From an uncultured Oscillospiraceae bacterium (GTDB lineage: Bacteria > Bacillota > Clostridia > Oscillospirales > Acutalibacteraceae), in assembly GCA_900547275.1 (NCBI GenBank), contig URGA01000030.1:1-21487 (forward strand): 21,487 nucleotides of DNA. Direction: 5' to 3'. Positions 14,441-21,487 of this stretch are shown one piece after another. The notes beneath the pieces were generated by a model, which saw nothing but the letters and a program-made list of their open reading frames with translations, did no database searches and was not told where the DNA came from. Positions within the stretch are counted from its first letter, which is position 1. Every line of letters starts with the position of its first letter. Position numbers and translations under genes: made by a program.

Positions 14441-14900
14441 CTGTGAATTTATTTTGTGGATTGGAGCCTTTTTAAAGATAACCAAAGACATTGTGAAAAA
14501 ATCAAAGAAAAAATTGAAAAAGAAATGAAAAAAGAAAGAGAAGAGTGCTTTGAACTCCGGGTATGTCATCTTCCACAAAATAACGTGTGTGACCCTAAGT
14601 GGACCATAAATAGATTACCATTTTACAATACGAAAATAAATATTTTGTCTTAAATGTTCATAAATTATTTACAATATTCGCGGTTATCTGACCGAACATG
14701 TCGTCAGTTTGGCATATTTTTTGTGTCGCATCCAAATTGTATGCAAAACGGCTATTGCGGTAAATCGGGTTTGCACCTGTAATTTGAACCTGCAATCCGT
14801 TGATTTCGGCGGCTAAAAATGAATACATTTTTAACCGCAATAATTCTGTAACATTTTATCTGAAAAGTGTTAACCGAATTCGCAAATTATTAACTCCTTT
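14441..14900. other. Long AT-rich intergenic stretch without a clear gene
   Basis: No family-recognisable ORF lies here. The plus strand from 14456 could encode 65 residues rich in Lys and Glu, but it has no ribosome binding site. An imperfect repeat, TTAACCGCAATAATT near 14831 and TTAACCGAATTCGCAAATTATT near 14871, flanks the start of the minus-strand candidate. Confidence 0.4.
14658..14828 (-). CDS. Candidate small protein, 56 aa
   Basis: ATG at 14828 on the minus strand opens a 56-codon frame starting MYSFLAAEINGLQVQITGAN and ending QITANIVNNL. Composition is balanced and soluble-looking. The bidirectional terminator at 14411-14440 would end its transcript. Against it: no Shine-Dalgarno lies just upstream (an AAAGGAG on this strand is about 60 nt too far), no family is recognised and no clear promoter is seen. 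A TTG at 14840 would add four residues. Confidence 0.25.
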   Translation of the reverse strand: MYSFLAAEINGLQVQITGANPIYRNSRFAYNLDATQKICQTDDMFGQITANIVNNL

Positions 14901-14926
14901 TCTATACTCTGCTAACTTTTCCCCAA

Positions 14927-14932
14927 TATAAT
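14927..14932 (+). promoter_or_regulatory. Consensus -10 box of a possible small transcript
   Basis: TATAAT (14927-14932) is exact, but no good -35 lies 17 bp upstream (ATACTC at 14904-14909). Transcription from it would start near 14939-14941, just where the stem of the next element begins. An alternative -10, TATACT (14903-14908), pairs with TTCGCA (14879-14884) at 18 bp. Confidence 0.4.
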
Positions 14933-14941
14933 TACAAATGA

Positions 14942-15041
14942 AAGGCGAGAGGCCACCCCTTCTTTTCTTTTCTTTTCATTTTTCTTTTCCCACCAAACCC
15001 TTAACAATATCTCATTGTTTTGGTCTTTCGCCTTCTTTTTT
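14942..15041 (+). ncRNA. Candidate structured RNA with 14-bp closing stem and pyrimidine-rich loop
   Basis: AAGGCGAGAGGCCA (14942-14955) pairs with TGGTCTTTCGCCTT (15021-15034) over 14 positions with two G-T wobbles. The enclosed 65 nt hold a run of CTTTT units (about 14960-14990) and an internal hairpin, AACAAT/ATTGTT (15003-15019). CTTTTTT follows the 3' arm, like a terminator tail. A TATAAT box sits just upstream. No known RNA family is recognised. The pairing is seen directly; that it is a transcribed RNA is inferred. Confidence 0.45.
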
Positions 15042-15070
15042 AGAATATATTAAACCAAGAGGTTATCAAT

Positions 15071-15124
15071 ATGAAAAAAGTTTCCCACAGGGGCGCACGA
15101 ATTAAGGCAGGAACATCATTTTGA
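15071..15124 (+). CDS. Candidate 17-aa peptide ORF
   Basis: ATG 15071 follows AAGAGG (15057-15062) by 8 nt and opens the frame MKKVSHRGARIKAGTSF, ending at TGA 15122-15124. The peptide is strongly basic. Its last codons form the left arm of the terminator at 15106-15142, an overlap of the kind seen in attenuation leaders, but no plus-strand gene follows. Short length makes chance quite possible. Confidence 0.3.
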   Translation: MKKVSHRGARIKAGTSF

Positions 15125-15142
15125 TGTGCCTGCCGCTTTTTT
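15106..15142 (+). terminator. Plus-strand intrinsic terminator without an annotated gene before it
   Basis: GGCAGG-A-ACATC (15106-15117) pairs with GATGT-G-CCTGCC (15123-15134), followed by GCTTTTTT. Its presence implies a plus-strand transcript coming from the 14930-15100 interval. Confidence 0.85.
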
Positions 15143-15153
15143 ACCGAAAACAA

Positions 15154-15186
15154 AGCCCGAAGTTTTTGCTTCGGGCTGTTTTTAAT
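15154..15186. terminator. Bidirectional terminator at the 3' end of the acyl-CoA synthetase gene
   Basis: AGCCCGAAG (15154-15162) pairs with CTTCGGGCT (15169-15177). The plus-strand tail is GTTTTTAAT and the minus-strand tail is TTGTTTTCGG. It sits 10 bp past the minus-strand stop codon. Confidence 0.9.
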
Positions 15187-15187
15187 A

Positions 15188-16864
15188 TTATTTAAGTACT
15201 TTAAAGTCAACCTTACCGATCTTTGTTCTGGGAAGTTCATCAATGAATACAACTTCACGGGGAACGGACCATTTTGAAAGGTTCTGATAACCGAACTGCT
15301 TAATCTTTTCGATAAGCGCTTCTTCGTCATCGCCTGCGTATTTCTTGTTTTTAACTACGAAGAGCTTAAGGCTTGTTTTGCCCTCTTCGCCAACGCCGAT
15401 TACGCAGCAGTCGTAGATCTCTGCCATAGCGCGGTAGCTTTCCTCGATGAATGAGGGATAAACAAGGTAGCCGCTGATTTTGTATACTCTCTTAAGACGC
15501 TGACGGTAATAAATATCGCCCTTTTCGTCAATAAAGCACATGTCGCCGGTGTGGAGCCATACTTTTCCGTCGTCGTGCTTAACGAGAACTTTCGCTGTTT
15601 CTTCAGGGTCGTTGTAGTAGCCCTGCATAAGAGTAGGACCGTAAACGCAAAGCTCGCCGTCCTCGCCCTTAACTTCTTCTGTTGTTCCGGGCTTAACTGT
15701 CATAACCTCAATGTTGTAGCAGGGAACGCCAATGCAGCCCTGGGGCGCTTCGCGGCGCATATCTGTAAAGGTGCAAACGGTTACGCATTCGGTAAGGCCG
15801 TAGCCTGAAGCAAAGTGGAATTTTGAACCGTTTTCTTTAAGCAGACGGTCCATTTTTTCAGTAAGAGAATAAGGAACAACGTCGCCGCCTGAGCCGATGA
15901 GCTTCATTGTGCTCATGTCTACGCCCTTGAGATAGCCTGCCTTGTAAACCTTTTCGAAGAAATCCGGAACGCCGAAAACATAGTTGATGTGATATTTCTT
16001 GATTGCTGAGGAGCACATCTTGGCGTCAAACTGAGGCCAGAGAGACTGAGCCATGCCAACGCACATTGAAACGTGCATGCAAAGAGCGAAGCCGAAACCG
16101 TGGAAAACGGGGAGCGCTGTAAGCATAGCGTCGCGGTCCTGGTCGATGTCCATTTTAATTGTGTCTTCAGTAACGGCAACAAGTTCGTATGAAAGGTTGT
16201 TGATAGCTTCGTTTGAGAGCATAACGCCCTTGGGGTTACCTGTTGTTCCGCCTGTCATCATGATTGCGGAAGTAGCCTCAGGATCTGTGGCAATCTCTAC
16301 CTCGCCGTTTTTCTCAATATATTCTTTACCTTCGCGGATGAATTCAGACCATTCAAGGAATTTGTGAACGCCCACTGCCGGAGCTGTCTTTCCCTTGATC
16401 TTCTTCTTGTAAGCCATATTTGCAAGAATGCCGAAAGGAGTTTTCGGGAAATATGTAGCAGTTTTGCACTTAACAAGTGTCAGGTCCATTCCTGCAAACG
16501 CTTTTTCGGAAACGTCAAAGCAAAATGCGAATTTAGCGCCTACGAGTTCAACGGCGTATTTCGCTTCGCTGGCAACTGAAAGCGGGTGGAGCATTGAAGC
16601 AACGGCGCCGATTTTGTTGACAGCGTAAATGGCGGCGATGCACTGGGGCATATTGGGAGCGCAGATAATAACGCGGTCTCCCTTCTGAACTCCGTTTGCA
16701 ACGAGAGCCGCTGCGCAGTAATCAACCATTTCTGCAACCTGGTTCCAGCTCAATGTGTTATTATAGTAATAAAAACAGGGTTTGTCGCCGCGCTGCTGCG
16801 CTGAATCGGCAAACTTCTGATACATTGTCTTTTTAACGTCATATTTTGTTGTGTATTCGATCAT
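15188..16864 (-). CDS. AMP-forming acyl-CoA synthetase / fatty acid-CoA ligase (ANL superfamily)
   Basis: This is a 558-residue full-length adenylating enzyme. The ATP-binding loop is MMTGGTTGNPKGVMLS (about 202-217). ALPVFHGFGF marks the A4 region, ASGYGLTECV the A5 region, LHTGD the A7 motif and RTKIGKVDF the C-terminal lysine motif. The hinge region reads RQRLKRVYKISGYLVYPSFIE where many relatives have GRxKDxIKxxGxNVxPxEIE, so it is a divergent branch. It should activate a carboxylic acid, probably medium or long chain, to its acyl-CoA via acyl-AMP; the substrate is not determined by sequence. ATG 16864 is preceded on the minus strand by ACGGAGGAC. The gene stands alone with its own promoter and terminator. 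Confidence 0.93.
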   Translation of the reverse strand: MIEYTTKYDVKKTMYQKFADSAQQRGDKPCFYYYNNTLSWNQVAEMVDYCAAALVANGVQKGDRVIICAPNMPQCIAAIYAVNKIGAVASMLHPLSVASEAKYAVELVGAKFAFCFDVSEKAFAGMDLTLVKCKTATYFPKTPFGILANMAYKKKIKGKTAPAVGVHKFLEWSEFIREGKEYIEKNGEVEIATDPEATSAIMMTGGTTGNPKGVMLSNEAINNLSYELVAVTEDTIKMDIDQDRDAMLTALPVFHGFGFALCMHVSMCVGMAQSLWPQFDAKMCSSAIKKYHINYVFGVPDFFEKVYKAGYLKGVDMSTMKLIGSGGDVVPYSLTEKMDRLLKENGSKFHFASGYGLTECVTVCTFTDMRREAPQGCIGVPCYNIEVMTVKPGTTEEVKGEDGELCVYGPTLMQGYYNDPEETAKVLVKHDDGKVWLHTGDMCFIDEKGDIYYRQRLKRVYKISGYLVYPSFIEESYRAMAEIYDCCVIGVGEEGKTSLKLFVVKNKKYAGDDEEALIEKIKQFGYQNLSKWSVPREVVFIDELPRTKIGKVDFKVLK

Positions 16865-16897
16865 ATTTTGTCCTCCGTCTATTTTGTCTTATTGAAC

Positions 16898-16926
16898 ATT
16901 ATATCAAAGTTGATTTCTGTCAACAA
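16898..16926 (-). promoter_or_regulatory. Promoter of the acyl-CoA synthetase gene with embedded palindrome
   Basis: On the minus strand TATAAT (16903-16898) lies 17 bp from TTGTTG (16926-16921). GTTGA-N6-TCAAC (16909-16924) fills the spacer, a typical position for a repressor. The palindrome also creates a TTGACA (minus strand) only 14 bp from the -10. Confidence 0.65.
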
Positions 16927-16996
16927 TAAAATTGAAGATAGTTTATACTTATTTAATCATTTATATTTAACTGTACGGATTTGTTACAGGCGGCAA

Positions 16997-17025
16997 TTGA
17001 CATTTTATTACAATATGGTATTATA
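16997..17025 (+). promoter_or_regulatory. Sigma-A promoter of the YjdF-like gene
   Basis: TTGACA (16997-17002) is followed by TATTAT (17019-17024) after 16 bp. Transcription would begin near 17031, about 40 nt before the start codon. Confidence 0.7.
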
Positions 17026-17073
17026 AAGCATAAGCTTTTCAGTATATAAATTATAAGTAAGGAAGTTTAAGTT

Positions 17074-17754
17074 TTGGCATATAAAATAAAGAAAGACCCA
17101 ATCAAAGAAATACCAAAAGCTCAGTTCGTATTTTGGATTATAGTGCGCGTTTCAATGCTGATCTGCGCGGCATATTCATTTATAAACGGCGACCTCGTTA
17201 TGGGGTTTGAAAGCGTTTTTTGTTTTATATTTACCCACCTTTGGGATATGTTTAAAGTTTTCGGCAACGGCTCGTTTATTGAAGAGGTAACTCCTCTGAG
17301 CCAAACAATGCTGAATGTGATAATATTTGTCGGTATAGTAATCGGTTCGTATTTCGGATTTTTCGATAAAATCTGGTGGTTTGATATTTTTATGCACGTT
17401 CTGTCAGGTTTCGTCTGCGCCGTTTTCGGCTATGATTTCGCCGTGATTATCCAGCGAAAGAAAGGCCAGTGCGCGGCAACTCTTGCGGCGCTGTTTGCAA
17501 TCATGTTTGCTCTTTCCATTGCGGTGGGCTGGGAGTTTTACGAATTTCTTATGGACACTTTACACGGAACGAACCTCCAGCTGGCAAAAGCGGGAGAGGA
17601 AACGGCAATGTTTGACCTTTCAAAATACCGCGGCGAGTACGGCTATCTGGGCCTTGTGGACACGATGACCGATATGATGATGAACGCCTGCGGCGGAATA
17701 GTGGGAATGATATTTATGATCGTTTTGCGCAACCGAAAGAAAAAGAAAAAATAA
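17074..17754 (+). CDS. YjdF-like (DUF2238-type) integral membrane protein
   Basis: This 226-residue protein has about six predicted helices and a basic C-terminus (RNRKKKKK). IWWFDIFMHVLSGFVCAVFGYDFAV-type spacing (D, H and SG), VGWEFYEFLMD and VDTMTDMMMNACGGIVG match the conserved acidic/His pattern of the YjdF/DUF2238 family, whose function is unknown. It starts at TTG (17074), with TAAGGAAG upstream; no ATG or GTG is better placed. It lies between two opposed units with its own promoter and terminator, so context gives no role. Confidence 0.75.
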   Translation: MAYKIKKDPIKEIPKAQFVFWIIVRVSMLICAAYSFINGDLVMGFESVFCFIFTHLWDMFKVFGNGSFIEEVTPLSQTMLNVIIFVGIVIGSYFGFFDKIWWFDIFMHVLSGFVCAVFGYDFAVIIQRKKGQCAATLAALFAIMFALSIAVGWEFYEFLMDTLHGTNLQLAKAGEETAMFDLSKYRGEYGYLGLVDTMTDMMMNACGGIVGMIFMIVLRNRKKKKK

Positions 17755-17766
17755 TTTAATCGAATT

Positions 17767-17800
17767 AAGACGCACCGTTTTGCGGCGCGTCTTCTTTTTT
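17767..17800 (+). terminator. Intrinsic terminator after the YjdF-like gene
   Basis: AAGACGC-A-CCG (17767-17777) pairs with CGG-C-GCGTCTT (17783-17793), followed by CTTTTTT. Confidence 0.92.
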
Positions 17801-17808
17801 GCACTTTT

Positions 17809-17902
17809 TACGACAGAAAATTTTTGTTGTAACTCCTCGATTGAGAGATTGTTCTGTATAACGCTGTTTGTGACAATTTTTGCCAAAGTATTTTAATACA
17901 AT
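17809..17902 (+). promoter_or_regulatory. spoIIE promoter, Spo0A-type 21-bp spacing
   Basis: GTGACA (17870-17875) and TACAAT (17897-17902) are separated by 21 bp. Bacillus subtilis spoIIE and spoIIG share this unusual spacing, where phosphorylated Spo0A allows sigma-A to use a misplaced -35. TGTCGTA on the minus strand (17815-17809), one base off the TGTCGAA core of the 0A box, and TTGTCACAA (minus, about 17877-17869) are candidate Spo0A sites. Confidence 0.5.
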
Positions 17903-17939
17903 GAATAAAACCGTAATGTAATTTTCGAGGAAGTAAAAA

Positions 17940-20021
17940 ATGAAGCTGCTGGAAAGAAAAATATCGCCTGCAAACATGAGCAGGCAGGACAAGCAAACAT
18001 GGCGGCGCCTGCTTTCCGGCGCACTCCATTTTGCCGGAGCGTTTATTTTATCCGTCAGTACCGTGGCGGGCGGATGCTGCCCTTTTGCCGTATCGCTGGT
18101 GGCGGTATCGTCAAAGACAGATTTTATATTTTCCGCCGTTGGAGCGGCGATAGGTTATCTCGTTTTCGGTAATTCAACCGACAAGGCAAGATATTTTGCC
18201 TCTGCAATGATAGCCTGTCTAGGCGCTTTTGCAATGACGGCGTTTAAACTGAAAAAAGAGCCCTGGCTGCCTATGGTGCTTTCGTTTTTAAGTGTATTGG
18301 CAACAGGTATCGTAATGAATTTTAAACTTGGGCTGACAGCCGGTTCTTACGCCCTAGTATTGGGCGAGAGCGTGCTTGCCTGCGGAGGAGCGTATTTCTT
18401 CTTTAGGGCAGAAGCCTGCAATTACCGCCGGCTAAAATGTAAGGCGGCGCCGGTAACAGATTTTATCTGCGTTATTATTTCAGGAGCGCTTTTGCTTATG
18501 AGCCTTTCCCGCCTAACAGTTTTCGGTGTTTCTCCCGCAAGGATAATTGCCGTTTTTCTTATTCTTGCAACTGTAAGATTTGGCTCGGCACGTTTCGGCG
18601 TTGCGCTGGCGCTTTGCCTTGGGTTTGCTCTCGGCCTTGCAGGCAAGGACACAATGTTTTTGCTCGGCGCTTACAGTTTTTCCGCTTTGCTGGCGGCGCT
18701 GTTTTCTTCTTTCGCGTCCATCGGCTGCGGTGGCGCTTTCGTTTTGTCAATGGGATTTTTCGCTGTTGCGGCAAATATGGGTCAGCTTTCCCTGTGCACC
18801 TTCGGTGAAAGTGTAGCGGCGGCGCTGATTTTGCTTGTATTGCCGGAAAGCGTCGGCGACAAAATAACATCGTTTTTTGAAAACGGAGCGGATATTGCTC
18901 CCGACGGCTCGCTTCGCCAAAGTCTCGTTGTGCGGCTGCGCTTTGCTTCGTCCGCCATGGCGTCTATCAGTGAAAACGTCCGCGAGGTGCGGGAAAAAAT
19001 AGACAAGATAAACGACCAGAAGGGACTTCCTGCCGACCCTGAAAAAAGCGACCTAAGAATGGTTGCCTCAGACCAGTTCTTTTCAATTTCGGATATGCTT
19101 TCCGATCTTGCCTTTGAGTTTGACGAGGCTGAGTGTTTTGACGCTAAGTCGGCGGGCAAAATTCGCCGCCTTTTGGGCGAGGACGAGATATATCCTAAAA
19201 ATATAAGCGTTATTATTGATAAATTTGACCGAATGAGAATTGAAATAATAGCCGAAAGTAAAACATCCGGACTGAATAATCCCGCTCTTCAGAAAAAGAT
19301 TGGCAGAATATGCGGGCGTAATTTTGAAAAAGGCAGGCTGACCTATTTTGGCTCTGAAACAATGCTTGCGTTCAGCGAAAGACCGAACTTTTCCCTGTCT
19401 GTGGGTTATGCACAGTACGCGGCGGAGGGTCAGCTTTGCGGAGATACCATTAAAATTATAAATGACGGCAGGGGTCATATGGTGCTTATAATAAGCGACG
19501 GAATGGGAAGAGGCGCCAGGGCGGCTCTTGACGGCGCAATGGGCGCGGGACTTCTGTCAAAACTGCTCAGCGCAGGATTTGGTTTCGATTCTTCCCTTAA
19601 AGTCGTCAATTCCGCTTTGCTTGTAAAGAGCAACGAGGAGAGCCTTGCAACGCTGGACTGCGCCTGTATTGACCTGTTTACAGGAAAATGCGAGTTTTTC
19701 AAGGCGGGTGCGCCGAGGTCATATATAGTGAAAAATTCCTCCGTTTCAAAGTGCGAACTGGCTTCAATGCCTGCGGGAATTTTGAGAGGAATAGAATTTG
19801 CAAAAAGGACAACTATTCTCGGACGGGGCGATACAGTAATAATGATGAGCGACGGTATTGCCGATGTGGGCGAGGAATGGCTTGAGGCGTTTATTAAATA
19901 CAGCGATGAGATGAGCCAGCAGGAACTGGCAGACGCCATTCTTACATTTGCAAAAAAACATACTGATGAAAAGCACCGTGACGACATGAGCGTCATAGTG
20001 GCAAAAATGCTTCTTAACTGA
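17940..20021 (+). CDS. spoIIE: Stage II sporulation protein E, membrane-bound PP2C-type Ser phosphatase
   Basis: This 693-residue protein is shorter than the 827-residue Bacillus form. About residues 25-305 hold some ten hydrophobic segments. A linker with coiled-coil character (ISENVREVREKIDKIND) and a middle regulatory region follow, and the PP2C/SpoIIE phosphatase domain covers about 480-692. Metal-binding acids are visible: Asp520 in ISDGMGRG, Asp638 in MMSDGIADV and Asp681/682 in HRDDMSV. LDCACIDLFTGKCEFFKAGAPRSYI is the conserved core strand pair. In sporulation SpoIIE localises to the polar septum and dephosphorylates the anti-anti-sigma factor SpoIIAA to activate sigma-F in the forespore. 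ATG 17940 follows GAGGAAG. A GlmS-like gene starts 26 nt after its stop, probably in the same transcript. Confidence 0.95.
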   Translation: MKLLERKISPANMSRQDKQTWRRLLSGALHFAGAFILSVSTVAGGCCPFAVSLVAVSSKTDFIFSAVGAAIGYLVFGNSTDKARYFASAMIACLGAFAMTAFKLKKEPWLPMVLSFLSVLATGIVMNFKLGLTAGSYALVLGESVLACGGAYFFFRAEACNYRRLKCKAAPVTDFICVIISGALLLMSLSRLTVFGVSPARIIAVFLILATVRFGSARFGVALALCLGFALGLAGKDTMFLLGAYSFSALLAALFSSFASIGCGGAFVLSMGFFAVAANMGQLSLCTFGESVAAALILLVLPESVGDKITSFFENGADIAPDGSLRQSLVVRLRFASSAMASISENVREVREKIDKINDQKGLPADPEKSDLRMVASDQFFSISDMLSDLAFEFDEAECFDAKSAGKIRRLLGEDEIYPKNISVIIDKFDRMRIEIIAESKTSGLNNPALQKKIGRICGRNFEKGRLTYFGSETMLAFSERPNFSLSVGYAQYAAEGQLCGDTIKIINDGRGHMVLIISDGMGRGARAALDGAMGAGLLSKLLSAGFGFDSSLKVVNSALLVKSNEESLATLDCACIDLFTGKCEFFKAGAPRSYIVKNSSVSKCELASMPAGILRGIEFAKRTTILGRGDTVIMMSDGIADVGEEWLEAFIKYSDEMSQQELADAILTFAKKHTDEKHRDDMSVIVAKMLLN

Positions 20022-20047
20022 TAATCATCGCAACAGAAGGTGAAGTA

Positions 20048-21487
20048 ATGTTTCTTTTCGGATGCGTTACCCGACAGCCGTGTCGGGAGATGCTTTTTGA
20101 TAAACTGAAAAAATGTGAAAACAACGGCTTTGACGCCTACGGTATCGCAATGGCTCATGAGGATGAAATAATCTGCGCCAAGGGAATAAAGGGTGCAGAT
20201 GAACTTGAAGATATTCTGCCCGTCAGCGACAGTAACTGCGGTTTTATTCATGCCCGATGGGCAACCTGCGGAGAAAGAACGGAAGAAAATGCACATCCGT
20301 TTATGGCGAGCCACGTCTGCATTGCCGCAAACGGAACGGTGGAAAACGCCGCCGAACTTCGTTCAAGACTGTCGTTGATGCCTTATCCTGACAGCGACGC
20401 CGCAGTGCTTCCCCACCTTATTGCCGCATGGGTTGAAAAAGGACTTCCGAAAGCGTTGCTGGAAACGTCAGACCAGACCACAGGTGATTACTCGCTGGCG
20501 ACAATCGTAAAAGGAAAAAACGAAATTTACGCGCTTCAGCACGGAGCGCCGCTTTATGCTGCCCAGAGCAGTTCGGGAACGTATATTTCATCGTCAATTT
20601 CAGCTTTCCCTGGGGACACGTCAAAAATATTCGTCGTTTCTCCCGGAGAGATAGTCCAGCTTACGGCGGAAAAGATACACATATTTAACCGAAAACTCAA
20701 AAGAGTAAAAAAACAGCCCTGCAATTTTGCGCTTCGCAACAGGCTTCCCGTGCCGGAGGAAAAGATAACTCTTTACGATGAAATTCAGGCGGTGCCGTTT
20801 GTGCTTGACAACCTGCTTCATCTTTATACAAACGGCGAAAAGACGAATTTCCCGAAACTGAAAGTAAAACTGTCGTCGGTAAACAGAATATATTTTGTTG
20901 GATGCGGCACTTCTCATCATCTGGCAAAAGCGGCGGCGTGCAATTTTGAAGCAGTCTGCGACATTCCGTCTTTTGCGTTTTCGTCAGCGGAATATTGCGC
21001 GTCAAACGCAGTTTGCGACAAAAACACTCTTTTCATTGCGCTGTCCGCTTCCGGTGAGACGGCTGAAACCGTTGCGGCAGTAAAATCTGCAGAAAAGTTC
21101 GGAGCAAAGATAATTGCGGTAACTGCTGATATGAATTCTCGCTTGGCGCGCCTTTGCAAAAATATTCTGCCTGTTCCCTGTGCAGAGCCGGGAGGTCTGT
21201 CGCCCTCAGAGATGTTTGACTGCGGCTATGTCCTTCTTTGTCTGCTGGCTGTGCACTTCGGACTGAAAGAAAAAACCATTACGCCTCTTTTCGGCAGAAT
21301 GGCAGTCAAGATGGCGGGTACTCTGCCAGATAAAATAAGACTTATTTTAAAAAGCGAAAAAGAACTTAAAGCAATGGCGTCGTTGATAGAAAGCAAGCCT
21401 AAAATAATAGTAACAGGCCAGAATGTGGACTACGCTACCGCCTGCGAATGCGCCACATATTTAAGACGAACAACAGGACGGCTCGCC
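20048..21487 (+). CDS. GlmS-like protein (glutamine amidotransferase II + SIS domains), partial, nucleophile Cys absent
   Basis: The frame stays open for 480 codons to the window end, so the C-terminus is missing. The N-terminal half is a class II amidotransferase domain: GFDAYGIA for the usual GYDSAGIA, HARWATCGERTEENAHPF, ANGTVEN and TTGDYSLAT. From about residue 279 an SIS sugar-isomerase domain begins (YFVGCGTSHHLAKAA, then IALSASGETAETVAAV). A second SIS domain is entered near the end. GlmS makes glucosamine-6-phosphate from fructose-6-phosphate and glutamine, using Cys at position 2 (MCGI). Here the start is MFLFGCV, with Phe at that position, and GAAGGTGA directly upstream fixes the start. 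Glutaminase activity is therefore doubtful; an ammonia-dependent, different-sugar or regulatory role is possible. It is probably co-transcribed with spoIIE. Confidence 0.85.
   Translation, partial: MFLFGCVTRQPCREMLFDKLKKCENNGFDAYGIAMAHEDEIICAKGIKGADELEDILPVSDSNCGFIHARWATCGERTEENAHPFMASHVCIAANGTVENAAELRSRLSLMPYPDSDAAVLPHLIAAWVEKGLPKALLETSDQTTGDYSLATIVKGKNEIYALQHGAPLYAAQSSSGTYISSSISAFPGDTSKIFVVSPGEIVQLTAEKIHIFNRKLKRVKKQPCNFALRNRLPVPEEKITLYDEIQAVPFVLDNLLHLYTNGEKTNFPKLKVKLSSVNRIYFVGCGTSHHLAKAAACNFEAVCDIPSFAFSSAEYCASNAVCDKNTLFIALSASGETAETVAAVKSAEKFGAKIIAVTADMNSRLARLCKNILPVPCAEPGGLSPSEMFDCGYVLLCLLAVHFGLKEKTITPLFGRMAVKMAGTLPDKIRLILKSEKELKAMASLIESKPKIIVTGQNVDYATACECATYLRRTTGRLA

Noticed and set aside
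14081..14578. 165-codon minus-strand frame
   Set aside because: Its first part is a poly-Phe shadow of the A-rich tract near 14500-14545, and it runs through a strong terminator and the YczE-type gene.
14456..14653. 65-codon Lys/Glu-rich plus-strand frame after the terminator
   Set aside because: GTG start with no ribosome binding site or promoter; composition follows from an A-rich stretch.
14960..14995. CTTTT-rich tract as a possible microsatellite or phase-variable repeat
   Set aside because: The units are irregular and no coding frame or promoter spacing depends on them; it fits better as a loop of the structured element.
19475..20314. 279-codon reading frame on the minus strand
   Set aside because: Antisense to the phosphatase domain of spoIIE and the start of the GlmS-like gene, both of which have clear family motifs.

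Overview
The window looks like chromosomal DNA from an anaerobic, spore-forming Firmicute of the Clostridia, probably near the Oscillospiraceae/Ruminococcaceae. The basis is spoIIE, strong AGGAGG-type ribosome binding sites, sigma-A promoters of TTGACA-17-TATAAT form, a Mg2+ M-box leader, a clostridial sortase-type surface protein, meso-diaminopimelate dehydrogenase, and moderate G+C with many intrinsic terminators. No transposase, integrase, CRISPR array, tRNA or rRNA was seen. The organism assignment is inference.

Layout. Positions 1-2540: the possible tail of an upstream gene, a hairpin, and a large secreted repeat protein with a C-terminal sorting signal. Positions 2550-6545: a LysR regulator divergent from a five-gene redox cluster (flavodoxin, cupin, carboxymuconolactone-decarboxylase-like protein, lipoprotein flavodoxin, aldo/keto reductase) closed by a terminator. 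Positions 6680-10110: a magnesium module with a sigma-A promoter, an M-box riboswitch and its terminator, about 420 further nucleotides of structured leader with small reading frames, then the MgtA-type P-type ATPase. Positions 10146-12497: an arsenic operon, arsR-arsP-thioredoxin-like-arsC. Positions 12585-14440: ddh with its own promoter and a two-hairpin leader, then a YczE/YitT-type membrane protein.

Positions 14440-15187 hold no conventional gene. They do hold a possible small transcription unit on the plus strand (TATAAT box, 14-bp closed stem with a pyrimidine-rich loop, 17-codon ORF with a Shine-Dalgarno, terminator) and a weak minus-strand ORF. Positions 15188-16926: an acyl-CoA synthetase on the minus strand with a palindrome inside its promoter. 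Positions 16997-17800: a YjdF-like membrane protein. Positions 17809-21487: spoIIE behind a promoter with Spo0A-type 21-bp spacing, followed 26 nt later by a GlmS-like gene that runs off the window and appears to lack the glutaminase nucleophile.

The items most worth following are the leader downstream of the mgtA M-box (6925-7347), the orphan structured unit at 14927-15142, and the cysteine-less GlmS paralogue behind spoIIE.
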